DNA from: Lentinula raphanica
Taxonomy: Eukaryota > Basidiomycota > Agaricomycetes > Agaricales > Omphalotaceae
Direction of reading: 5' to 3'
DNA: 64,000 nt
Assembly (NCBI GenBank): GCA_027919835.1
Contig: JANVFP010000020.1
Span: 496,001-560,000 of the forward strand
The notes below the pieces were generated by a model. It saw only the letters and a list, made by a program, of their open reading frames with translations. It ran no database searches and had not been told where the DNA came from. Position 1 is the first letter of the stretch, and every line of letters begins with the position of its first letter. Positions 46,436-57,144 of the stretch are shown here, in pieces. Both the position numbers and the translations under genes were made by a program.

Positions 46436-47217
46436 TTTGCGTTTTCTTCGACTACTTTCACCTGGAGTAGAGTACACGCCCAACACCCAAGTTTCCACTG
46501 TGTAGAGTCTCCTCCTTCTCTCCTGCCGCTATGTATGATGCCACTCACTCACTCAAATGATAAACCTCACGCCTTTGACCCCAATTGATTGAACACTGCA
46601 TCTCCTGCTCGTTCCAACATAATCCCTCATCCAACTAGAAAGGTTCCAATCTCGACCGAAAATCTGCTTGGCTTGAATAGCGCGATCGTCAAGACTGCTG
46701 AACATTCTGTATACAAAGATGAGAATGTGTATGGCATTGATGGTGGGTGAGTCTAGTGATCACGAAGGACTAGGAATAATGTCGGCCGGAGTTAACGGCG
46801 AGGAGAGTCAAGGATTGAGGAACGCAGGTATTAGTTCGGGACCGAATTCGTGATACAGCTGGACTCGTCCATCGTCCTCCTTCTCGATGAGAATAGGCCA
46901 TCGGTATGATCTGGTACCGGAGTAAGTACCACCAAGGACTAAAAGATCCAGGAGGTCGACTTACAATGCAGCCTATCGAATTCCATAGTGTCCCCAGTAC
47001 CCGAGCTCGTTGTCAACCTTGTTCCTACCCTCAATCTCCTTCGTCTGCGTAGCATCAAGGCATCCAGAGACTTGATTTTGCAACAAAGTGCTCGTTTGCC
47101 AGCTTGAGCTGGGTGTATATGAGGAAAAGGGGATGAATGAGTGAATGAGTGAGAGAAAGGAGAGGAGGGAAGGGAGGGTGTCGATAAGAATCGACATCAA
47201 AGGAAGCAACGTGACTC

Positions 47218-47824
47218 TTACCTCCAAATTTCAACCTTCTTCGACACCGGAAACAATGCCAATGCATTCCTCAACCTTGCGTTGACCAGAATCATACTCG
47301 TTGATGATATATTGACTGGCCTTCCTTCCCATTTCCACCAAGAACGTTTAGCTAAAAACTTATTGAGCTCAATTCTTCGCGGTCGTTCTCCGAACATCCT
47401 TCCTCTCCGCTCCCTTCCAATCACGTTAAAGTACCGCCCTGGAGGCACACGACTTCGACTAACTCTCTTTGAATAGCCCATCCTCCTGCTCGGAATCTTA
47501 TGTGCGGCCGTTTTGGTTTGGGTTTTAGTCAAGAATAGAAGAATGGGGACGACGGTGTTCGAGTTGTGGATAAACAATGTCGTCCAGTCGTAACAAGCGA
47601 TGTAGGAGTTATTGTAGGGTTCGAAGTTCGCGGTCGTACAACGTCGGCTTGTGGAGGACGAGAGGAGAAGGAGCGTGGTTTGGAGGAAAGTCCGTAGCGT
47701 TGCGTGGTTGGGCTTGGAGGTAGAGTTCGTAGTAGGAGGAAGGAGGAAGAGGGGGTAGGAACTCCCAGGTCTTCGAGGGGAGAGTGGCTCGTGAGAGCCT
47801 GATTATGTCGTTGGCTGGCATCAC
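47218..47824 (-). pseudogene. Conserved minus-strand frame, right copy (function unknown)
   Basis: Near-identical to 43013-43600, but the upstream part here has a short in-frame expansion (PPLPPSSYYELYLQAQPRN) and a different frame relation. The 119-codon frame with FIHNSNTVVPILLF is intact. The same caution applies: two parts in different frames, so probable remnant. Confidence 0.33.
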
Positions 47825-48497
47825 TGTGGATACTGGGTAAACATCGAGGAATCACTCTCAAACGTACATGAGTACACACCAAAATTCCAGTGTGTTTGGT
47901 AGAATCTATCCAATGGAGTATAACCGTCGGCCGCGTTATCAAAACTCAATGCGCCCCTTCGTGAGTTTCGAAATTGTTCACCTCATGTTAGGAGTAGCGG
48001 TCACCATGCGCCTTTTCTCGCGAATTTTGGGGTCCAAGCTCATCGCCACCGTTACATTACCCTGCACTGGAAGTTTCACAGGCTACAGCCTTCGGAATTT
48101 GGAAAAATTGGGCGGATTCGGTGGTAAAGCATAACGATTTCGAGGCGGAGATTGATTGGAAAAGCTGACAGGACCAGTACGACCAGGTGTTTAGCTATAG
48201 CAGACGTGGAATCGCGAAAGTTGTGAGAGTTGACTTCAACACGAGCGTGGACGTTCAAGGTGATGTTCGGTCCGAAACCCTAACCACATTCGGATACTAC
48301 TTGGCTCACTCTTGAAGCTTCTACCCTCTCCTACCCTCGATTGTGCTTTGCAATGCGCACTCGTCGCCCGTTTCTGGCAAACACATAGAATGCGCGACGG
48401 CTTCCTGAGTTGGGGTCAAAAATGAGTCCAATAAGGACTGATAACACTTGGCGTTAGCGAAGTGAGCTATTTTCTTCAATTGATTATGTAAACCATG

Positions 48498-48506
48498 ATA
48501 TAAAAG
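48498..48506 (+). promoter_or_regulatory. TATA box of array gene C
   Basis: ATATAAAAG in the same block as in gene B. Gene C has a 21-23 bp insertion (CACAGTCCATCCCTGGTCC) just after it. Confidence 0.6.
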
Positions 48507-48712
48507 CCTCACAGTCCATCCCTGGTCCATCCCATTATCCATACGAATCATCTTTCCTCTTTTTGCCCTTCACTCAAAACCGAGCTAAGAGCTGGTCTCG
48601 CTCATAAAACTTTCAACCAAGGAACGCCCGGCGCAATTTTTTAACCTTCAAAACGTCCACACACCCCTCGTTGTCCTTTCCGTACGAAGCCCTTGTTATC
48701 ACAGCTCTTATC

Positions 48713-49864
48713 ATGATTCAAGGTCGTTCCAAAACCTGCTCTCGTTCTACCGCATCTCGTCGGGCAAGGCTAGCCGTCTTCGTTCTCAGTGCCGTGCTTT
48801 CCTCTAGCGTGCTTGCGGCCCCTACTATTCGTCCTCGAGCTCTCACTTTGAGCTTCTCGGAGCCTGATTCAGCCCCGACTCAAACTTCTTCTGGACCAGG
48901 ATCGCTGTCTGGAGGAGGAGGCCGTGGTGACTGGGACCTCGGAAGGGTTGACTATAGTCCTGTTGTTCTTCGCCAAGTACGTCTTCCCAATTTTCATTGT
49001 TCACGACAGCTTATCCGATCTTCGTGTAACGTTGATCTTATTTTAGGATGTCGATGGCTTTCAAACGTTCGACTCTGATCCAGAAGATGTGAAGGATAGT
49101 TCCGGTAGTGACGTGAGTGAATAGAGTCTACTCTTTCTCAATGTCTCATCTCATGTCCTATGATTCAATCACTAGCTCAATCTCTCAGTCTCTGCCAAAT
49201 CTGAGCGCTCAGTTGATCTCTCGAAGCGTGGAGGTTGCTTGTCCTGCATTAAGAAGCCCGAATTGGGGGCTACGCAAAACACGGGTACCGCACAAGATCC
49301 AACTGCTCACGGAGATTCTCAGAATCCGCCCGCTGAAGCAGAGCGTACCCCTTCACGATCTGCCGAAGCAATCGACGAAGAAGTGAGTATATTACTATCG
49401 TGGAACCTTCAATGAGATTGTCATACTGACTTACATCCCTTGTAATGTTTTTCTTTGTCGCATTTGTGTAGAGACGCAGACTCGAGCAGGATCTCGAATT
49501 GAATGCAAAGGAGTACAACACAATACAGGCTGAAGTGTCACAGATACATACGCCTGCTTTTGTCCAGCAGCCATCTACAACACAATACGCTGAATATGCA
49601 AGGTTAGGCTACAAATACCAGGAGAGAAGCCAAGAAATGTTCCAAACTGCATCCAAAGCAAAAGCGATGGGGATTGACGTGCGGGATCATGGTGGGGTTT
49701 CCTTTGACCGGTATGATCAATTTCATGATGAGATGTACAGCCTTGTACACCTTGCGGAATCTTTATCACTCGGACCTTCGCAGGTACGCCATCTTTCTTC
49801 CATATTTAAACTTCAAAGCCAGCTACAGTAAGGACTGACATCCATCTATTAGTCCGGGGCATAA
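48713..49864 (+). CDS. Array gene C: secreted protein of the expanded family
   Basis: Exons 48713-48976, 49047-49112, 49176-49382, 49472-49783 and 49853-49864 give 286 residues. Signal peptide as in gene B; a GGGG run after SLSG is one residue longer. Exon 2 is acidic (VDGFQTFDSDPEDVKD). Exon 3 has RSVDLSKRGGCLSCIKK, with two closely spaced Cys and a dibasic Lys-Arg. Exon 4 is helical (LEQDLELNAKEYNTIQAEV) and ends in GIDVRDHGGVSFDRYDQFHD. The last exon encodes only three residues. Exon 1 is almost identical to gene B while exons 3-4 share little more than the motif skeleton. Confidence 0.8.
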
Positions 49865-50039
49865 TCTTTGCGTTTTCTCCGACTATTTTCAACCTGGAGT
49901 AAAGTACACGCCCAACACCCAAGTTTCCACTGTGTAGAATCTCCTCCTTCTCTCCTGCCGCTATGTATAGATCTCAATCGTATGCTGCGTTCATCCCATC
50001 CTGAGCATTCTTGCTACTGTCTAAGTTGAGCGGGAGACG

Positions 50040-51390
50040 GAACGAGTCTTGTTTCGGGCTTTGAGGCACCTTTCTCTCCGTGTATCGAGAATTCATGGCC
50101 CGCTCTCCTTAGAGTCGCCCTTCCCATTTCCATTGAGAACGTTGAGCCAAGGACCTATCGAGCTCATTTACGTTTCTTCAATTTCGCTTGCGTCCATCCT
50201 TCTCTTAATCTTCTTTTCTTTCCTCCCTGTTTCCTTTCTATGAAGTCGAAGTATCACCTGGGAGGGACACAACTTCAGCCGTCTCACTTCAAACTTGAAT
50301 AGGCCATCCTCCTACCCGCCAATTGCACCCAGTGCGGCCGTTTTAGTTTTGGTTTGAGTCCGGAACACAGGAATGAGGACGGTGGTGTTCGAGGTGAAGA
50401 CGAACGATGGCGTTTGTACGTAGTATTCGTTCGGTTGTACCACGAGGGGCGTGGTATGGAGGAAAGTCTGTAGCGTTGCATTTGCATGGTCGGGTTTGAG
50501 GGTAGAGCTCGTAGTAGGAGGGGAGGAGTAGTGGGGATGGTGGAAATCGATTCTAAGACTCGGGGTAGAAAGTTCTAACTTCTTAAAATGGTGCGCATCC
50601 TTCCTTTTCTTCATCAAGAACGGTGATTCAATTACCCCCGTAAGGGGACTACTCCCAGGTCCTCGAAGAGTAAAGCCTGATCATCTCGATTGGCCATTAC
50701 TGAGGATACTAACTCATAATTTATAGACATCGAGGAATGTTCAACAGCAGTAACTACTCACCGGAATTCCAGTGTGTTTGGTGGAATCTATCCGATTGGG
50801 TTCATCTCGATGACCATCGGCCGCGTTATGTATCATATATCAAGACTCAATGCCTCCCTCTGCCTCCCTTCGGAACTTTGTGGCACTCAGTACTCAAGGC
50901 TCATGTGAGGAGTTGCGGTCACCAGCGGTCACCATGCGCCTTTTCTCGCAAATTTTTGGGGTCCAGACTCCCCAAGCTCATCACTGCCATTACATACATT
51001 ACCCTCTGAAAGTAGCTGAAAGTCGCACAGGCTACATACAGCCTTCATAAAATTTGAGTGGATTTGGTGATGGTGATTTCTAGGCGGATATTGATCGAAA
51101 CATCGCAAGACCAAGCCAAGGCCCAACATGCGCAGGCAGGCGTAGAATCGCAATGATGAAGAAAGTTCAAGTTGACACAGTGCACACTCACACAGATCGA
51201 CCATTTGGACGTTGGTAAACGCTGATAAACGTGTTCGGTCCGAAACCCTAACCTAGTAACCACCACTGCTCACTCTCCTACCCTCACCTTCTCTCACCTT
51301 CTCTCACCTACACTTTGCAATGTATCGCCCTTAGCAGTGAAGATATCCGGGAAACGCACAGAATAAGTGAGGCGTTTTGGAGAAATAAGC
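50040..51390. other. Decayed array unit between genes C and D
   Basis: Holds a weak third copy of the minus-strand conserved frame (about 50284-50617), a CACCATGCGCCTTTTCTCGC block at 50932 and a CCGAAACCCTAACC promoter block at 51240. No secreted-protein exon follows; the 2.2-kb element at 51401 interrupts the unit instead. Confidence 0.55.
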
Positions 51391-51589
51391 TCTATAATAC
51401 TTAAACAACCATGGACATGTCCACTTTTCGTTTAAACCTGTTTAAACATGAAGATAACTGTATTCGTTCACAAAGCCTTCAGTACTAAGTTTAAACAAGA
51501 GGTTTTAAACAAGAGGTTTAAACAGTCATGAGTTAAACAGGACAATTGATCTGAACAGATGTCTGATAAGCAGAAGTCAAAGAAACTGA

Positions 51590-51770
51590 GCTCAGCAGTA
51601 GTTTAAACTGAAGTAGGATTAAACAGCACTGTATTTAAACCAAGAGGGATTAAACCAGAGGAATTAAACCAGAGGGATTAAACATGAGGATGATTAAACA
51701 AGAGAAGGATTAAACAAGAGAAGGATTAAACAGGTGAAGGATTAAACAGGTGAAGGATTAAACATATAAA
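51590..51770. repeat. ATTAAACA tandem repeats
   Basis: About nine irregular units such as GAGGATTAAAC and AGAGAAGGATTAAACA, 14-17 bp apart. Confidence 0.7.
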
Positions 51771-51799
51771 GTGAGTGTTCTGAGGCAACACCAAGTGTT

Positions 51800-52240
51800 A
51801 GGAGTCATGTTGAGACGACGACCGTGCGACTGAATAGCAGTCGTGTTGAGACGATAAGTGTGTGACGAGCATGCGAATGAACGGTCGTGTTGAGACGACA
51901 AGCAAGCGAGTGAACAAAGTTGAAGGGAAGTAAATAGGAGTCGTGTTGAGACAACGAGCGTGCAACTGAATAGCAGTGGTGTTGAAACGATAAGCGTGCG
52001 ACAAGCATGCAAGTGAACAATCGTGTTGAGACAACAAGAGTGTGAAGAAAAATGAGGCGACGAACGAGTGTGCAAGTAAATAAGAGTTGCGGAAAAGTGT
52101 GCAACTTGTAAATAACGGTTGCGCTGAGACAACAAGCTTGCGAGCAAACAAAGTTGAGACGACGGACAAGTGTGCGAGTAAACGAGAGTCATGTTAGACG
52201 ACAAGGATGCGGTTGAATAAGAGTCGTGTTGAGACGACAA
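51800..52240. repeat. Repeats of GTCGTGTTGAGACGAC
   Basis: About ten units 35-50 bp apart, most ending in GTGCGA or GTGAACAA-type spacers. The core has self-complementary flanks (GTCGT and ACGAC). Confidence 0.72.
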
Positions 52241-52273
52241 GGATGCGAACGTTAACTACCGACGCTACCAACA

Positions 52274-52496
52274 GTGATGAGAGTATCGAGAAGAAATGAA
52301 AGATATTTCCCACGGTAGTGAGCAGTAACCTGAACGCATGGGTCTCAGCAAAAACGACTGTAAAAGGAAAGGGCCTGATTTGTCAGAGATCCAGAACACT
52401 TTCCTTTTACAGTCGTTTTTGCTGAGACCCGTGCGTTCAGGTTACTGCTCACTACCGTGGGAAATATCTTTCATTTCTTCTCGATACTCTCATCAC
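52274..52496. repeat. Large near-perfect palindrome, 98-bp arms
   Basis: The left arm 52274-52371 and right arm 52399-52496 are reverse complements with one mismatch (GCATGGG against GCACGGG in the same strand sense); the loop is 27 bp. A transcript would form a long double-stranded hairpin. Confidence 0.9.
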
Positions 52497-52780
52497 CGCT
52501 GCAGGCAGCATCGTCGCAGGATTGTTCACGACTCAAAGGTAAGTCACTGGTCATCCTCCTACTGTGTTTTCTTATCGTTCGTAGTTAGCGTGGAAATCGA
52601 TACACGAAGACTGCCTTATACGTCCTTCATCACTGCTGCAGGCAGCAGCGCCGCAGGATTGCTCACGACTCAGAGGTATGCTAATGGTCATCCTCCTCCT
52701 ACGGTGTCTGCTTAACATTTTTGGTTAGCTGGAATTCGATGCCCGAAGGCTGCTTCATATATCCTTACCTCACTACCTGT
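52497..52780 (+). repeat. Two ~145-bp direct repeats with splice-like borders
   Basis: GCTGCAGGCAGCATCGTCGC and GCTGCAGGCAGCAGCGCCGC start two related units; each has ACGACTC-AAAG or ACTCAGAG followed by a GTAAGT or GTATGC donor-like site, GGTCATCCTCCT, and a TTCGTAG or TTGGTTAG acceptor-like end. Confidence 0.6.
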
Positions 52781-53169
52781 TCATCTCCTTCCACCATTCG
52801 TCATATATGAAGAAAAATATCGTACTTCTGCTTTATCCTTTCTTCTACGTCGCGAGTCGGGCGAAACACTGGCAAGCCGTATCAAACAGTGGCGGATAGA
52901 GGAGGAAAAAATATTCAAGTTCGACAGGTGCGTAATGATTGTCCAAGTTATCTTCTTCTTTTCATCAGCTGTTGTCAGATGGGCAACCAGACCAGCTTTC
53001 CATGACCCAATCGTCTTTAACCATGGTGGAGATACGCGTGTTTCCATCGTGGGCTCAGGTGACATTGATACAGCAAACGGAGCTACCGGACACTAAACAC
53101 CAGTCATCCAAATCCTTCGCAGTGGTTCGTCGCAGTGTTTCATTCATACTCTTACCCTTTACCCAATAA

Positions 53170-53400
53170 ACCCTTCACTCATTTAAAATCTTCACTCGTT
53201 TAAACCCTTCGCCCGTTTAAACCCTTCGCCCGTTTAAACTCTTCACTCATTTAAACTCTTCGCCCGTTTAAACCCTTCACTCGTTTAAACCCTTCGCCCG
53301 TTTAAACTCTTCACCCGTTTAAACTCTTCCACCTGTTTAAACTCTTTGCCCGTTTAATCTGTTCGCCTGTCTTTTAAACCATTGGCTCATTTAAACCCTT
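53170..53400. repeat. 17-bp tandem array around GTTTAAAC
   Basis: About a dozen units of the type CCCGTTTAAACCCTTCG, degenerating to the right. Confidence 0.82.
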
Positions 53401-54582
53401 CACTGGTTCAAAACTGTTCGCTCATTTGCTGTGTTGCTTTTAAACATATAGTTCATTCAATTTCCTTTGCCTTGTTTATGTACACTTTCTTCTTCCAAAG
53501 GGAATGGCACTATATAGTTATAATATAATATACATGTTTTGGGATGATTAAACAGGTTTAAACGAAAAGTGGACATGTCCATGGTTGTTTAAGTAAAACT
53601 CATAGGGTTACAGCGTTTTACTGGGTTCTGGGGTTAAAGATGCGTCCGATAAGGACTGATGAGGACCGATAATGATTGGTCTTTGCTTCCCTGGTGGCAG
53701 AAGTGAGTGATTTTCTTCAATTGAGATTCCTTCACCACCTGGGGGAGATGAGGGAGATGGAATGATTTTTATTGATTAGGTACGCAATCTGTTCTGTAGC
53801 CTTTTCTTGTTACAACTTATGAGGGTTCCAGCATGGGCACGGCGGCGAGGAAGGATTGATTATCGATGAATGACCGACAGTAATAACTACTCACCGATAT
53901 TTCAGTGTGCTTGGTAGCCTTGGTTGAATCTGTCCGATTGAGTTGAGCTCAATGACCATCGGCCACATTATCAAGACTCCATGCGCCCCTTCGGGATTCC
54001 ACATTGTTCAATGTAAGGATCAGTGCCTGTAAGCGGTCACTATGCGCCTTTTTTTCGCAAATTTTGAAGCATTACCAGGAATAGCATTACCAGGATTTAC
54101 CCTGCACTTTAGCAGATTTCAACTCCCTGTAAATTTCACGAGGCTACAGCCTTCGGGAAATTCAAGCGGTTATAACGATTTTGAGGCAAAAGTCGGTCAG
54201 AGTACAGACTATGACTTATCGCAGGACCAACACGACCAGACTACCAGGTGGGGAATTTCTATTACAAGGACCGACTTCACCAGAGCATGGACTCCGTTGG
54301 TGGACACAATGTTCGGTCCAGCTCAATCTCCTAGAACCTATCATCTCACCTCCGCTTCACAAGTGCAGATCATAGATGTCTACAGTCTGGATCATATGCA
54401 TAGCCGTCTATAGCCGTGCAGTGTGCACTTGCCACTAGGTCAAATGGGGGTTCTGGGTTTCAAAACGGTACATATTGGAGCGTCCAATAAGGAATGATAA
54501 CGACCGACAACAATCAGTGGTGATTGCTGGCATGATTCCTGAACTAAGCGATGATTGTCTCACTACCCATGCATTGCTTGTA

Positions 54583-54591
54583 CATAAAAAC
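54583..54591 (+). promoter_or_regulatory. TATA-like box of array gene D
   Basis: CATAAAAAC, as in gene A, with the leader word GAGCTCAGAGCTGGT at about 54648 and the start at 54738. Confidence 0.5.
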
Positions 54592-54737
54592 CTCAACCCA
54601 TCCCCTACGATCTAACATTTTTCTTCTTCGTCCCCTTCACTCAAAACAGAGCTCAGAGCTGGTCTCGCTCATAACACTTTCGAACAACGAACGCCTGGCG
54701 CATTTTTTCCCCTTTTAAGCCCTTATCAACTTCTACT

Positions 54738-55646
54738 ATGATTCCGAATCGTTCCGAAAGCTCTCGTCGTTCTACCGCATCTCGTCGGGCACTAGCCATC
54801 TTCGTTCTCAGTGCCGTTGTTTCCTCTAGCGTTCTTGCGGCCCCTACTATCCATCCTCAAACTATATCTTTGAGCCTGTCAGAGTCTGATCCGACCTCGA
54901 CTCAAACTTCCTCTGGACCGGGATCGCTGTCTGGAGGAGGCCATCTTGCTACTACCCTCCAAGGTCCCGAAGGAGTTGACCATAGCAACGTTGTCGTTCG
55001 ACAAGTATGTCTTTAATTTTTCACGATATACTTGATCTTCGTGTGAATGTTGGTCATTCTTCTAGGATGGCCCTGACGGGCTTCAAGCGTTCAAGGATTC
55101 CGACCTTGTGCAGGATAGTCCCGGCAGCAACGTGAGTGAGAAGGGTCTTCTGTTTTTTAATCTAACCAGAATCTCACGTCTTCAACAGCCTGATGATCTC
55201 TTAGTCACTGTCAATTTGGAACAACGTGGTTCGAAGTTTGACCGTATCTTTTCTGGCCAGCAGTCTACTTCTGGCGCTTCAGATCTAGTAGTAGTGCCAA
55301 TGAATGAAGAAGAAGTACGTCACTATTCTCGAATTTTGATGATATCATTTTCTCATTCTTCTTTTTCATACTTGTGTAGAAGACAAAGTTCAAGGCCTCA
55401 GTGCTCGATCAGAACGAAAAGACGTACAAAGAAGACAAGAAGCTGGTCGACGGGGCCCAGAACTTGAAGGGCTCAGCACTATTAAGTGCATGTACAGAAA
55501 TTGAGGAACGCCTAGAAGACCTCAACAGGATGTCCAAGGATGCTCAGAAGGCCTCTCTTAATGGTATTACTGATTTTGAAGCTAAGAAGTATCACGACTT
55601 GTTTCTGAAAGCTAAAGGACTGGTGTACACCACGCGACGCTCTTGA
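54738..55646 (+). CDS. Array gene D: secreted protein of the expanded family
   Basis: Exons 54738-55004, 55066-55131, 55189-55314 and 55380-55646 give 241 residues. Signal peptide RRALAIFVLSAVVSSSVLAAP; then TQTSSGPGSLSGGG; exon 2 PDGLQAFKDSDLVQDSPG; exon 3 shorter and without the dibasic site (VNLEQRGSKFDRIF); exon 4 a lysine/glutamate coiled-coil with SLNGITDFEAKKYHDLFLKA, where the GG of the terminal motif is lost. It ends at the exon-4 stop; the extra exon of B and C is not used. The promoter resembles gene A more than B/C. Extracellular location inferred; function unknown. Confidence 0.8.
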
Positions 55647-56127
55647 TCAAACTTCGTAGGTACGCCCTACTTTTCCCTCTGACGTCGAAGCTAGCTACAG
55701 CAAGGACTAACACTCGTCTCTCAGTACAAAACATAATATTCGAGTCTTCTTCGACTTTCACCCTAGAGTAGCCAACAATCCTTCACGTAGAATTTCTCTC
55801 TCTCTTGCCACTAAGTTATGTATAGATCCGAATCGTATGCTGGAATTGTTTTGTCCCGAGCATTTTTGTAACTGTGAAAGCTGAGCGAAAGACGTAACAA
55901 GTCTCAATGAATACGAATGGGTACGCAACCTCTTCCGATTAATTTGCCTGTTCTTTGTGAGGCTTCGAACATGAGTGCAGCAGCGAGGAAGATCAAGTGT
56001 AGGAATTTTGATTCTCTTGGATGGGTTGTGTGTATGAATCGTTTCGGATGCAGCATACTAAGTATTTACAGATTGTCCCCGGACCGCAATGTCGACTTCA
56101 GCTGGGGAGTGAACATCTCGTCAACCA

Positions 56128-56151
56128 CCACCACCACCACCACCACCACTT
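56128..56151 (+). repeat. (CAC)n microsatellite
   Basis: About eight uninterrupted CAC units upstream of the ORF at 56295. Confidence 0.8.
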
Positions 56152-56294
56152 TATGTGTTAAATTTACTCTAACTCTTTCGTATTATTGCTACCTCTATTT
56201 CTTGAATAATCTATCTTAAATTCAACCTCCTTATTCACATTTTGCCCGACCGAAAAGAACAGAAATTACCCCTTTATACCGTCCAACGCCAACC

Positions 56295-56954
56295 ATGCCA
56301 GCTCTTCCTCCAATTGCCCCTCCAAACCTTGTCATCGATCGCTCGAACTCACCCAATATGGATGTCGAGGTTGACATAGAAGAGTCCAACAACTCTGTAG
56401 CCATTGGAGTGGAAATCATTGTGTCTGGTCTTCCTCGCAGTTCGACCCAATCGGCCACCCTTCGCCTCAAAGAACTCATCTCTAATGCGCTTCAGAATCC
56501 CGATGGCGATCTCTCTCGCCTTAGTGAAGACTTCTTCCATGTCTCTCCTGGCAACAATCGACACCCTGTTGACTATGCCTATGTTGCGATTAGGTCCGGG
56601 ATCACCAATATTCCCCGCCCAGATCTGTTACAAGTCCTCATGAACACACTTAACACGCAGACGGGCATCGCCGCACGGTGGAGGGATGGGTCTGGCCCAG
56701 ACAAGAGCCGGAGATTGATTTTCATTTTGGACGAAACCGAGGAGAGAACGTCGATGATCCAGAAAAGTTTGGAACGCTGGTTCGAGATAAATCACTTCGA
56801 TGTCCAGTATTCCTTCCGAAATCGGCCTGGAGGCGGTCCATATCGTCTCACCCGTAGCTGTAGAACCTTCGCGAAGCACTTCGAAAAATATCCACGAAAG
56901 CTTCTCGAAGTAACGCGACTCTCTTTCGGAGGTTCAAATGACTGTTCTCTGTAG
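56295..56954 (+). CDS. Unrecognised ORF, possibly the 5' part of a retroelement ORF1
   Basis: A 219-codon frame with a credible start (MPALPPIAPPNLVIDRSN). The body looks folded: VEIIVSGLPRSSTQSATLRL, VDYAYVAIRSGITNIPRPDL, NTQTGIAARWRDG, then SRRLIFILDETEERTSMI and ERWFEINHFDVQYSFRNRPG. The last ~30 residues read like noncoding or shifted sequence, so the frame may be a truncated longer protein. The sequence reminds me of nucleic-acid-binding N-terminal proteins of fungal retroelements, but I cannot verify this. It lies 190 bp from the 3' end of the right KDZ gene, convergent to it. Confidence 0.45.
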   Translation: MPALPPIAPPNLVIDRSNSPNMDVEVDIEESNNSVAIGVEIIVSGLPRSSTQSATLRLKELISNALQNPDGDLSRLSEDFFHVSPGNNRHPVDYAYVAIRSGITNIPRPDLLQVLMNTLNTQTGIAARWRDGSGPDKSRRLIFILDETEERTSMIQKSLERWFEINHFDVQYSFRNRPGGGPYRLTRSCRTFAKHFEKYPRKLLEVTRLSFGGSNDCSL

Positions 56955-57144
56955 CCCTGCCAGCGCTCCGAGAGACTTCCAAATATGGTGATGCCCCGGG
57001 GGGCTGATTTTCGGCCCACACACAACTTTCTGGCATCACATCGGCATCAAACGGCATTGTATAGAGCCGGCAAAAGTGAGTACATACAGTTTACGGACTA
57101 CTTCGCAAAGCGTACATACGTCGACTTACTTCGCGAAGCTTGCA

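Larger units (their letters stand above)
46535..48995. repeat. Segmental duplication, right copy
   Basis: Direct copy of 42310-44760 at an offset of about 4.2 kb. It ends in exon 1/intron 1 of gene C; downstream exons of B and C are no longer similar at that level. Confidence 0.85.
51401..53592. mobile_element. 2.2-kb non-autonomous element with ~45-bp inverted ends
   Basis: CTTAAACAACCATGGACATG begins the left end; the right end is its reverse complement, and the match continues through TCCACTTTTCGTTTAAACC and TGTTTAA. A TA lies on each side (51399-51400 and 53593-53594), fitting Tc1/mariner-type integration, though the symmetric A/T flanks make this less than certain. The interior contains ATTAAACA repeats, TGTTGAGACGAC repeats, a central 98-bp-arm hairpin and a 17-bp tandem array. 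No transposase frame was seen. It sits in the promoter-like part of a decayed array unit. Confidence 0.82.

Noticed and set aside
51758..52240. 160-codon Ser/Thr/Leu-rich minus frame in the 2.2-kb element
   Set aside because: It is the translation of the GTTGAGACGAC tandem repeats; all three minus frames are open there for the same reason.
51590..53400. Regular short repeats considered as a CRISPR array
   Set aside because: Repeats are degenerate, lack uniform unique spacers, lie inside a TA-flanked element and the genome is eukaryotic.
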